NCBI GenBank assembly: GCA_016712285.1
Contig: JADJRK010000001.1
Span: 3,100,001-3,164,000, forward strand
DNA length: 64,000 nucleotides
Reading direction: 5' to 3'
Source of the DNA: Planctomycetota bacterium
GTDB taxonomy: Bacteria; Planctomycetota; UBA8742; UBA2392
Positions 25,900 to 34,004 of this stretch are shown piece after piece. The notes under the pieces are model-generated. The model was not told the DNA's origin. It did not search any database and was given only the letters and a program-made list of their open reading frames with translations. Position 1 is the first letter of the stretch. Each line of letters begins with the position of its first letter. The translations under genes were made by a program, and so were the position numbers.

Positions 25900-27471
25900 A
25901 TGTCGCTTCGGATGAAACTTGCACTGGGTGTTCTGCTTGCCACGGTCTTTCTTGGCCTGATGCTTGGCTATCTCACGTACGAGGCCAGCCGCACCCTCGA
26001 CCAGACCGCCGAGAACCAGACCCTCGAGAACAAGCGCATTTTCGAGGACCTGAGCCGCAAGTACCAGGCCCAGACCGAAGGTGCCGTTGAGCGCATTGTG
26101 ATCGCGCAGCTTCAACCCTTGCTGGCAAGCCCCGCCACCGAGATCGCCAACGTTCTGCGCGACGACCTGAACGGCATTGACGAAACCGCGATCATTGAAC
26201 TGGATGAACGCGGCAACCCGCGCATGACCGTGATCAAGCCGCAGGGCAGCATGGCCGAGCCGACCGCTGAGGAAGTCGTGGTGATCAAGCGCGTCTTCGA
26301 AACCCGGCGCCACGAGCTGCTTGGCGATGTGCTGTTTCACCCGTACCAGCCGGACCCGAACCGCGAGGCGCTGCAATACGTGCTGCGCCTGAAAGTGAAG
26401 CTGCCGCCGATCCGCTTTGAAGAGCCGCCGAAGGTGAAAAGCGCTGAGCTGGGGCCGCTGGTGGTAGCCGCCTTCACGACACTGGGCCTGGCGATGCTGG
26501 CTGTGTTTGTGCTGTTGATGTTCGCGCTGCGCCGATTCGTGCTGGCGCCCCTGGGCAACGTGCTGGAAGACAGCAAGCGCATTGTGAAAGGCGCTGAGGG
26601 CCTTGAGATCAAGGGCTTCAAAGGCGGCGGCGGCGACATCGAAACGCTGGTGACGGCGTTCAATGCCATGTTCACCGAACTCAAGGCCTACCAGGGCGAC
26701 CTTGAGGGCAAAGTGAAAGACGCCACCCGCACCATCCAGAAACAGCAGCAGAGCCTCGTGATCGCGCAGCGGCTTGCCGCCACGGGCACGCTGGCGGCGG
26801 GCCTGGCGCACGAGGTGAACAACCCGCTGAGCGGCATGCTGAACGCCGCGCGCCGCCTGCGCAAACGCGAGGGGCTGGATGAGCGCAGCAGTGACTATCT
26901 TGGACTGATCGAGGAAGGCCTGCAGCGCATCGAGCACCTGATGAAGCAGATTCTCGACTTCTCGCGCCGCCGCGACATGAAGCCGGAACGCTTTGACGCC
27001 GAGTCTGCGTTTCGGCGCGCGCTGCCGCTGGTCAAGCATCGCCTTGACCAGAAAGAGATCCGGCTTGAGGAAGACATCCGGCAGGACCTGCCGCCGCTGT
27101 ACGGTAACGAAGAAGAGATCGGCCAGGTGCTGATGAACCTGTTGATCAACGCCGCCGACGCCAGCCCCGACGGCGGTGCCGTGCGTGTGACGATCGGGCC
27201 GTCGGACAAGCGCGGCGTGTTTTTCAGCATCGAGGACAGCGGCACCGGCGTGCCCGAAAACATGCGCGAACGCATCTTCGACCCGTTCTTCACCACGAAA
27301 GAGCCGGGCAAGGGCACGGGCCTTGGTCTGGCCATCGTGCATACGATCATCGACAACCACGGCGGCAGCATTCGCGTCGAGGATGGCGTGACACTGGGCG
27401 GCGCGCGGTTCACGGTAGAACTGCCGCCAGCCGAAGTGCTGGAATCCAAACGCCGCCGCGAAGTGGTGTAA
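25900..27471 (+). CDS. Membrane sensor histidine kinase with HAMP domain
   Basis: The protein has 523 residues. A membrane helix at about 5-26, a periplasmic sensor region of about 160 residues, and a second helix (about 187-212, AFTTLGLAMLAVFVLLMFAL) lead to a HAMP domain and a coiled coil. The HisKA box LAHEVNNPLSGML carries the phospho-His near residue 307. The ATPase domain has the N box QVLMNLLINAADA, G1 EDSGTGVP, F box FDPFFTTK and G2 GKGTGLGLAI. The NPLSGM form is typical of NtrB/ZraS-like kinases that work with sigma54 regulators, but no partner regulator is adjacent. The start could also be the GTG at 25894. Confidence 0.92.
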   Translation: MSLRMKLALGVLLATVFLGLMLGYLTYEASRTLDQTAENQTLENKRIFEDLSRKYQAQTEGAVERIVIAQLQPLLASPATEIANVLRDDLNGIDETAIIELDERGNPRMTVIKPQGSMAEPTAEEVVVIKRVFETRRHELLGDVLFHPYQPDPNREALQYVLRLKVKLPPIRFEEPPKVKSAELGPLVVAAFTTLGLAMLAVFVLLMFALRRFVLAPLGNVLEDSKRIVKGAEGLEIKGFKGGGGDIETLVTAFNAMFTELKAYQGDLEGKVKDATRTIQKQQQSLVIAQRLAATGTLAAGLAHEVNNPLSGMLNAARRLRKREGLDERSSDYLGLIEEGLQRIEHLMKQILDFSRRRDMKPERFDAESAFRRALPLVKHRLDQKEIRLEEDIRQDLPPLYGNEEEIGQVLMNLLINAADASPDGGAVRVTIGPSDKRGVFFSIEDSGTGVPENMRERIFDPFFTTKEPGKGTGLGLAIVHTIIDNHGGSIRVEDGVTLGGARFTVELPPAEVLESKRRREVV

Positions 27472-27485
27472 GCGCCGTGAGACAA

Positions 27486-27833
27486 GCCCCGGCAGTCATG
27501 CCTCGTCTTTGCACACAACATTGTATGCCCACATTCGAGGGGCATAGGTCGCCCGCTACGCGGGCTTGGAACATTCTGCTTTCATTTACCTGGGGTTCCT
27601 TCGGCGCGACGCGCCTTGGTCACCCCAGGCTACACTCGTAGTGCCGCCAAGGCGGCGCAATCGGCCCGCAGAGCGGGCCGGACGACTGTAGCCTATGGTG
27701 ACAAGCGCCGAAGGCGCGCGGAACCATAGGTAGAGGCGGCGAATGATTCAAAGCCCGCGTAGCGGGCGACCGAGCCGCGTCAGGTGCGGCACCCGTAGGA
27801 TGTGTGCAAAAGACAAGGCAGTCATGCCGGGGC
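27486..27833. repeat. 348-bp imperfect giant palindrome with nested hairpins
   Basis: This fills most of the 457-base gap between two convergent genes. The ends GCCCCGGCA...GCACACA (27486-27517) and the complement (27801-27833) form imperfect terminal inverted repeats of about 32 bases. Inward, GTCGCCCGCTACGCGGGCTT on the left is repeated as its complement on the right, and ACCTGGGGTTCC pairs with GGAACCATAGGT. Each arm also holds local hairpins (GCCCGCTACGCGGGC, GGCCCGCAGAGCGGGCC). The reading frames across it are shadows of this structure. Confidence 0.88.
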
Positions 27834-27882
27834 GTTGTATCCAATGCCCTTCGTTCACACGCAGGGCTGGACCGAACGAAAG

Positions 27883-27904
27883 CGGGCGCCCCTTGGGGCG
27901 CCCG
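27883..27904. terminator. Bidirectional terminator between convergent genes
   Basis: The perfect repeat CGGGCGCCCC-TT-GGGGCGCCCG is followed by TTTCTG on the plus strand and CTTTCGTT on the minus strand. It lies 24 bases after the HEAT-protein stop and can serve both the sensor kinase and HEAT genes. Confidence 0.8.
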
Positions 27905-27928
27905 TTTCTGGGTGAGGCAAGGCAAACC

Positions 27929-30511
27929 TTATCCACCGCCGGCGGTGCGTGTCGGCGGGTGTGGGTTGTGCGAGTTGACGGCCTGCTCGCGCTTGATGAT
28001 CGAGCGCTGCTGGGCCGTGGTCGGTGAGCGGCCAAGTGCTTCGCCGGCTGCGTTGCGGGCGTCGAATACCTCGAGCACCAGCTTGGTGCGCTGCGCCTCG
28101 TCGTCCGTTTCCGCCAGGTCGTACTCAAGGCGCACGAGGCCCTTGAGGCCGTTGAAGCCATCTTCGTCCCAAGCACCGCGGTGCGTGCCGTAGGTGGCGC
28201 CGAGCGCGCGGGCCGCGCTGGCCTTGACGCGCGGGCGGTCCACAGCCTCGGTGCTGTTGACGGTGTCGAGCAGGTTTGGAATCAAGTTGGCGCGTACCCA
28301 CGCGGCGCCGGTGCGCTTGCCATCGGCTACCAGTACTTCGATGGCCTTGCAGATGGCTTCGCGGGCGGCCCATGAGCGGCCATCCAGGCGCAGGCCGCCA
28401 GACAGTGCTTCCAGCAGGCTCTGCACGTTGAACTTGGTGGTGGAAGGGTTGAGCAGCGAGATCGCCCAGGCCATCGACACTACGGTGTCGTTGGTCTTGC
28501 CCTTGGCGTTCTCGACGTTTTCCTCGGCACCCCACGCGGCGTCGAGGGACTGGCCCAGGCCGCTGGTGTTGACGGTGTACTCGGCTTCCGCCTTGTAGGT
28601 CACGTAGCGGTTGTCGTCCAACGCCAGCGCGGCGAGGTCGCCCTTGCGGCTGTCAAGCTCGGACTCGGGCACCGCAACCAGCACCGGCACACCCTGTGTG
28701 CGAATGTCGTTGGCCAGCAGGTGGTAGATCGGCTCGGCCTTTTCGGCGCGGTTGGCTGCACCGGCGATGTTGGGCATCTCGAACACGAACACTGCGCCCA
28801 TCGCGAGGTTGCCCTCAAGGATGATCGCGTCCCAGGGCGTGCCCTGTGTGGCAAGGTCCGCGCCCTCTTCCAGCGTGCGGGCGCCGACTGCGGCGTAGCC
28901 GAGGCTGGTAAGCTCCGACAGGAATCGGTTGCGCAGCGCCTCGTCTTCCATGATCACGAGCACGGTGCGGGCCGCGACTTCCTGCAGGTTCTTGCGTGCT
29001 TCGGCTTCGACCAGCGCGTTGTTGCCGAAGTCTTTCTCGGCGCCCAAACGGATCAAGCTGCGCGCTGCCGCGTAGCGGATGTTCTTGTCGGGGTCGGCCA
29101 GCGCCCGCACCAGTGGTGCCGCGGCGTTGGTGCCGATGGCGGCCTTGTCGTTCAGGTCGGCGATGGCGTCGCACAGCGCGATGGCCACGTGCGGGTAACC
29201 GTCGGCCAGGCTGCGCTCAAGGGCGCGGTACAGCACCGCGCTGCCCGCCGATGCACTGAGGCCAAAGCCGTGCAGGTTGGGCACAAAGCCGCGCTCGCCC
29301 AGCAACTCGGTGATGAACGCGCGCTCGGTGTCGTCGCCCAGGAAGTAGCGGCCACGACCCTCGGTGTACATGTGCATGTGAATGCAGGCGAGCAACGCTT
29401 CTGCGTCCCGCACCCAGTTGTTGTTGTTGGCGTCGCCACCGGCGTACTTGATGCCAAGGTCAATGGCTTCCAGTGCGGCCTCTTCGGCGACGACGTCGGC
29501 GAATGCCCACAGCGGCACATCCTGCGGGGTCAGCATGCTGTCGGCTTCACCGGCGAGTTCCTTGCCGGGGATCCACTTCCAGGCCGTGTAACGGCGGTCG
29601 TGGCTGTACAGCGCGACGGGCAGGTTGCCCTGGTAGGTGCTGCCGACAAGCCGGTTGCGCCAGAAGCGGCCGGCGGCGTTGTTGCGGTAGTAGCCTTCGG
29701 CCTGCAGGAAATACAGGTCCTTGGCGTCGTTGACCTTGGTGTCTTTCTCGGGCGATGCGGCGCGAATCCACTCTATGGCGGCGCGGCATGCTTCGCGCAC
29801 TTCGTTGTCTTCGTCTTTGGCCTGGAAGTGCTTGGCCAGCACGGGCAGCGCGCGTGCGTCGCCGATGTCGCCCAATGCCAGCGCGGCGGTCTGGCGGTCG
29901 TACTTCTCGGCGCTGTACATCACCTGGATCAGTGCGTTGACGGCCTGCGCGCCGACGGTGCGCAACAGCGTGCGCGCCTCGTAGCGCGAGTCGGCGCTTT
30001 CGTTGTGCATGTAGCGCGCCTGCAGGTACGGCACAATAAAGTCGCCGTAGCTGTCGCGAATGCTTTGTCCGCGCAGCAGCTTGCGGGCGACGTCGCGGTC
30101 CGACATGTACGCGTCAACGTACTGCTTGATCGCCTCGGCGTCGTTGCTGCGGCCCTGCGGGTCGGTCTGCGCGCGGCCGGCCAGCAGCCACTTGCCGAAA
30201 CGGCTGTAGCGCCCGGTCAGGCTGGCGTCTTTGAAGTTGGCGTCGATGAAGTCGCGGGCGAGCTCAAGGCCCACCTCGTCGCGAATCTTGCGCGCTTCTT
30301 CGTCAGTGGGGCGGCCCGCGAGTGCCTTGTCGAACTCACGGATTGCCTTTTCCCAGTTCCCGCGCTTGTACTCGCGAATGCCGTCCTTGACGGTGCCGAC
30401 AGCGTCCTGCGCAGCAACGGTGCTCTGCACCGGGCCAAGCTGGCTGTAGCTGAGGCTCAACACGAAAGCGAACGCGATAGCGAAAGACGCACGCACAATG
30501 CGTAGCAGCAT
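27929..30511 (-). CDS. Exported HEAT-repeat protein with a receiver-like segment
   Basis: The protein has 860 residues. A signal peptide (about 1-35) is followed by a TPR-like unit (REYKRGNWEKAIREFDKALAG), HEAT repeats (about 150-250 and 440-530, with ALGDIGDARALPVLAKHF), a receiver-like segment (about 535-690; RTVLVIMEDEALRNRFLSEL, then WDAIILEG), and further helical repeats to the C-terminus. The receiver-like part lacks a clear phospho-Asp. The ATG at 30509-30511 is preceded by GAAGGAG; the 12-residue extension is rejected. It is probably periplasmic and structural. Similar long exported HEAT proteins are frequent in Planctomycetota. No enzyme motif is seen. Confidence 0.8.
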   Translation of the reverse strand: MLLRIVRASFAIAFAFVLSLSYSQLGPVQSTVAAQDAVGTVKDGIREYKRGNWEKAIREFDKALAGRPTDEEARKIRDEVGLELARDFIDANFKDASLTGRYSRFGKWLLAGRAQTDPQGRSNDAEAIKQYVDAYMSDRDVARKLLRGQSIRDSYGDFIVPYLQARYMHNESADSRYEARTLLRTVGAQAVNALIQVMYSAEKYDRQTAALALGDIGDARALPVLAKHFQAKDEDNEVREACRAAIEWIRAASPEKDTKVNDAKDLYFLQAEGYYRNNAAGRFWRNRLVGSTYQGNLPVALYSHDRRYTAWKWIPGKELAGEADSMLTPQDVPLWAFADVVAEEAALEAIDLGIKYAGGDANNNNWVRDAEALLACIHMHMYTEGRGRYFLGDDTERAFITELLGERGFVPNLHGFGLSASAGSAVLYRALERSLADGYPHVAIALCDAIADLNDKAAIGTNAAAPLVRALADPDKNIRYAAARSLIRLGAEKDFGNNALVEAEARKNLQEVAARTVLVIMEDEALRNRFLSELTSLGYAAVGARTLEEGADLATQGTPWDAIILEGNLAMGAVFVFEMPNIAGAANRAEKAEPIYHLLANDIRTQGVPVLVAVPESELDSRKGDLAALALDDNRYVTYKAEAEYTVNTSGLGQSLDAAWGAEENVENAKGKTNDTVVSMAWAISLLNPSTTKFNVQSLLEALSGGLRLDGRSWAAREAICKAIEVLVADGKRTGAAWVRANLIPNLLDTVNSTEAVDRPRVKASAARALGATYGTHRGAWDEDGFNGLKGLVRLEYDLAETDDEAQRTKLVLEVFDARNAAGEALGRSPTTAQQRSIIKREQAVNSHNPHPPTRTAGGG

Positions 30512-30709
30512 CTTGTGAAACTCCTTCAGGGGGGTGCTTGAAGACAAGCCAATCTAGCGGGGCGCAAATGCCTGTCAACCTTTGCACAAGGTTTGCACGG
30601 GCCGTGACTTGGGCGTGACGGCTGGCAAAGCACCAAAAACTCGCCGATTGGGGCGGACGTCAGCGCCCGAAACATAACTTGTTGTATGTGAATACTTTGC
30701 GCAGCGACC

Positions 30710-33700
30710 CTAGTCTTCTTCCGGTACTTCTTCGGGCATCTCGGCCTCAACCAGTTGCTTCTCTATGAGGGTGGCCCTCAGGCTTGCCGAAAAGCGCATC
30801 TTGCCGTCGCCGCTGAACGTCACCCACTCACGATGCACCAGCTTCTCGTCCGCATAAAAGCCGACCTCGTGGGTTCCGGGCATCGCCCCGGCTGCGCCGT
30901 CGAAGAAAGGCAGTGCGCAACCATCCACCAGTGACAGGTATCGAATTTCGATCCACTGCCACTCTTCGTGCAGCTCGACCGCTTTCTTCCATTCAGCAGT
31001 CACGATCTCGCCGTCCTGCTGCGCGCGCAGGCGGATCGGCTTCAGGATCAGCGTTTTTTCCTCTTCTCCTTCATAGCGGGTGAAGTAGCCGACCAGGCAG
31101 ACGTCCACGCCCTTGGGCACGCCGTGCACCAGCAAGCCGTTCGGCACGAAACGCCATTGCAGCGAGTCTTCCTGGTACGCGAACTCCGGGGACATGCGCA
31201 GCTGTTCCGGGTCGGTCAGCGGCAGCAGCTGCAGCTCCATGTAATGATTGGGCGCGTCCGCAAACTCCATCGGAAAGCTCAGGCGCACATCTACCAACTC
31301 AGTGTTCAGCGCGGGCAGCACGATCACCCGGTCGCCGCCTGCGCGCAGGTCAAGGTCAAACGCGCTGCCTGCGCCGGCCACGGCCGGCGGGATCATGCGG
31401 TAGCGTGCCGGCGGCAGCATTTTGACTTCCGGGCCCCAGATCGTGTCGTACATCTCGGGGTCAAGCGTGCCATCGTCGCGGATGGTGAACATGCGCAACC
31501 TGGGCAGATCGTCGTCGCTGGTCACGCCTTCCGCAGGATTCACGAACTCTACTCGCACATGGCCAAGTTCGACGTCGACGCGCGTGATTTCACCGCGCCT
31601 GACGATGACTTCCTGGTTGTGTTCAAAATTCTCCAGCTCCACGGTCAGTGAGGCCTTGCCAGGTGGAAGCCACAGGCTTACAGCGCCGCTGCCGGTACTG
31701 CCTGAGCAGTGCGCGGTGCGCGACATGCCATCGCCTTTGCCCCAGGCCTCGGCGTGGAAGTTCGTCACGTCAACGCCCCGGCGCTTGACGCGCACCTCGA
31801 TTCGCGGCGGCAACTCGATCGACAACTTGGCCGCGGGCGCTTCAGCCGTCGGCGGCGTGATCTCGACGGCGATCTTCTGGTCACCATCCAGTAAGTGCGC
31901 GGGCAGTGCGCCGCACTCAATGTTCGTGCCGTCCGTGTAGTAACCGTCGCCGAAGTCGGTGCCATCCTCGTAAAGGAAAGGCGCACCGATTTCGACCGGC
32001 TGCTCGCCTGCCCGAACGCGGCATTGCAGTTTGTCGGCCCTGACTGCCCATGGCGCCGGCCCGATTGGCGGCAGCTCAACCACCGTGAACTCGCCCTCTT
32101 TCACGGTTGCGTTGACCGGCCCGCTGATGACCGCCGGATAGCCCCAGTCGCAGCCGCCGTTCAATTGTACCGTCGCGGTGCCTGCCCCGGTCTTGAAGCG
32201 CAGCACACCTGGTTCTTCAACCAGCAGGTTGATCCAGTGATCGGACTGGCCGACTTCTCCTTGAATCCACAGCCGCAACTGGAAGACACCATCCAGCTGC
32301 ACGCCCTGCGGGCGCACCGGGAGCCTGACCTCGATGCCGGTGTCCGGTACCAGCTTGACCGACAATTGCAGCACAAGTTCTGTGTCACCCGGCTTGGTCT
32401 CGCCAGTTGCTGAATCAAATCCTTCCAGCTCAGCCGTGCATGTCGTGGGGCTGCTGGACACCACGGGCACTGTGCCCTTCGGCCCCTCAGAGCGGCCTGA
32501 ATACCCGTTGTCGTCCGGCAGGTTGAAGGACCAAGTGACATACGAGCCTTCCGCCGGCGTGCCGTCGGGTTTGAGCACCTTCACAGGCACGGTGGCTGCG
32601 GCCTTCAGGCTGACTTTGAGCGAAGTGACGGCATTGTCAGGTACATCCAGAATGCCGCTGGCCGGCAGGTAGACCAGCTCGCTGCTCCAGGAGTCTACGG
32701 ACCAATGATAGCGGCCTTCCGGTACCATCATGGTCACGTGGTACGGCGCCGGCGGAATCCCTTCGTTGAAGTACAGGTCGCCGCAGTTGAGGTCGAGGCT
32801 GGCCATTTCGCCCTGGTAGTAGCCGCCCTCGTCGATCGCGAGGGTGCCGTCGTGGCGCAACTCGATCTTCGGCGTTGGGTCCATTTCTACGGTGACGACC
32901 AGCAGCGACCCTTTGAGCGAAATGTCGCCGAAATCGACCAGTCGCCCGGCAAACCGAGGGGGCGCAAGGCGTATTGAACTGTCCGGCCCTTCACGGTCCA
33001 CGCGCAGCAGCAGGTTCCAGTGGAAAGATGCCGGGTCATGATGAACGTCGGCTGTATCGGCATACAGCAATGCCATGAATCGCCCCTGTGCGTCTGTACC
33101 AAAGTAGAGCCAGTCGTCGAATTCACCCCCGGGGTCTTTGACGCCCAACGCGTGGTTGCCGGTGTGGCACAGTGTCCGGCCGGACGTGTGCACAAGCCGT
33201 CCCGTGACCACGAACTCGTCCGGGAACATGGACTCAAGCGTCAGCAGCACCTGGCCAAAATCCAGCGTGCGGCCGCTTACAGTTGGAATCACCCGCAGGC
33301 AGCCCTTTGGCTCTTGCCAGTCGGTGCGTTCTTCGTCGCTGTCTTCGTCCGGCACAGAAAAACCGTCCCCGGATGTGGGCTCAAAATCCACGTACCAGTA
33401 CAGCGGCACCGGGGATTCGCCTTCCTGCAACCCAAGGTCTTCCGGCGCGAACTCTTCCGAAAAGCCCCAGTCGTTCTGGAGCGCGATGTCGATCTGGCTG
33501 TACTCCTGCGGCGCCGATGGGCCCCGATAGGCACGCACACTCACCGACAAGTCCTCGGGCAGCAGGTGCGCCAGCGGGTTCACACCCGCTGAGGGGTCCA
33601 TCTTCACGCTGCCACGCACGGTCCACGCGGTTGACGTCGCTTCCGGCTCGGGCTTTGGCGGCTTGGGTGTTCTGCGTTCTTCACGGTTGCGGGCGGGCTG

Positions 33701-33883
33701 GCTGGCGTCGTTGCCGCCGGCACGAGGCCTGGGCTCAGTTGTGCCGGGCTGGTTGCGGCTTGCCAACGCCGAGTTCTCAATGTTCGGGCTGGCACCACCG
33801 GGCGGCTGCAAGATCAGCCAGATCACGGCCCCGGCCAGCGAGAGAATCAACACGAGCAGCAGGACAAGCTGGTGCGGGCGCAT
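30710..33883 (-). CDS. Large anchored extracytoplasmic protein of unknown function
   Basis: The protein has 1057 residues. One N-terminal membrane helix (about 5-25, LVLLLVLILSLAGAVIWLIL) and a Pro/Arg/Glu-rich linker (about 30-90) precede roughly 960 residues rich in beta-strand patterns, Asp and Gly, which look like a series of beta-sandwich domains of the carboxypeptidase-regulatory kind (for example LKPDGTPAEGSYVTWSF). The C-terminal 40 residues are acidic (EAEMPEEVPEED). I recognise no catalytic motif. The ATG at 33881-33883 is preferred over an upstream TTG. It lies 121 bases after the TPR-sulfotransferase in the same direction and probably faces the periplasm. Confidence 0.75.
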   Translation of the reverse strand: MRPHQLVLLLVLILSLAGAVIWLILQPPGGASPNIENSALASRNQPGTTEPRPRAGGNDASQPARNREERRTPKPPKPEPEATSTAWTVRGSVKMDPSAGVNPLAHLLPEDLSVSVRAYRGPSAPQEYSQIDIALQNDWGFSEEFAPEDLGLQEGESPVPLYWYVDFEPTSGDGFSVPDEDSDEERTDWQEPKGCLRVIPTVSGRTLDFGQVLLTLESMFPDEFVVTGRLVHTSGRTLCHTGNHALGVKDPGGEFDDWLYFGTDAQGRFMALLYADTADVHHDPASFHWNLLLRVDREGPDSSIRLAPPRFAGRLVDFGDISLKGSLLVVTVEMDPTPKIELRHDGTLAIDEGGYYQGEMASLDLNCGDLYFNEGIPPAPYHVTMMVPEGRYHWSVDSWSSELVYLPASGILDVPDNAVTSLKVSLKAAATVPVKVLKPDGTPAEGSYVTWSFNLPDDNGYSGRSEGPKGTVPVVSSSPTTCTAELEGFDSATGETKPGDTELVLQLSVKLVPDTGIEVRLPVRPQGVQLDGVFQLRLWIQGEVGQSDHWINLLVEEPGVLRFKTGAGTATVQLNGGCDWGYPAVISGPVNATVKEGEFTVVELPPIGPAPWAVRADKLQCRVRAGEQPVEIGAPFLYEDGTDFGDGYYTDGTNIECGALPAHLLDGDQKIAVEITPPTAEAPAAKLSIELPPRIEVRVKRRGVDVTNFHAEAWGKGDGMSRTAHCSGSTGSGAVSLWLPPGKASLTVELENFEHNQEVIVRRGEITRVDVELGHVRVEFVNPAEGVTSDDDLPRLRMFTIRDDGTLDPEMYDTIWGPEVKMLPPARYRMIPPAVAGAGSAFDLDLRAGGDRVIVLPALNTELVDVRLSFPMEFADAPNHYMELQLLPLTDPEQLRMSPEFAYQEDSLQWRFVPNGLLVHGVPKGVDVCLVGYFTRYEGEEEKTLILKPIRLRAQQDGEIVTAEWKKAVELHEEWQWIEIRYLSLVDGCALPFFDGAAGAMPGTHEVGFYADEKLVHREWVTFSGDGKMRFSASLRATLIEKQLVEAEMPEEVPEED

Positions 33884-34004
33884 GGAAGAATCCAAGCCGG
33901 GCAGGGGTCTACGCGCAGCCAGTATACGACGCGCGCAGGCGCAGTAGCGCGCACAAACTCAGGCGGATTGGCGGATCGGCAAGGGCAGCGTGACCGATTG
34001 CGCG

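Noticed and set aside
27620..27925. A 101-codon minus-strand frame in the giant palindrome
   Set aside because: It lies inside the inverted repeat and has a Pro/Arg-rich composition with no start signal.
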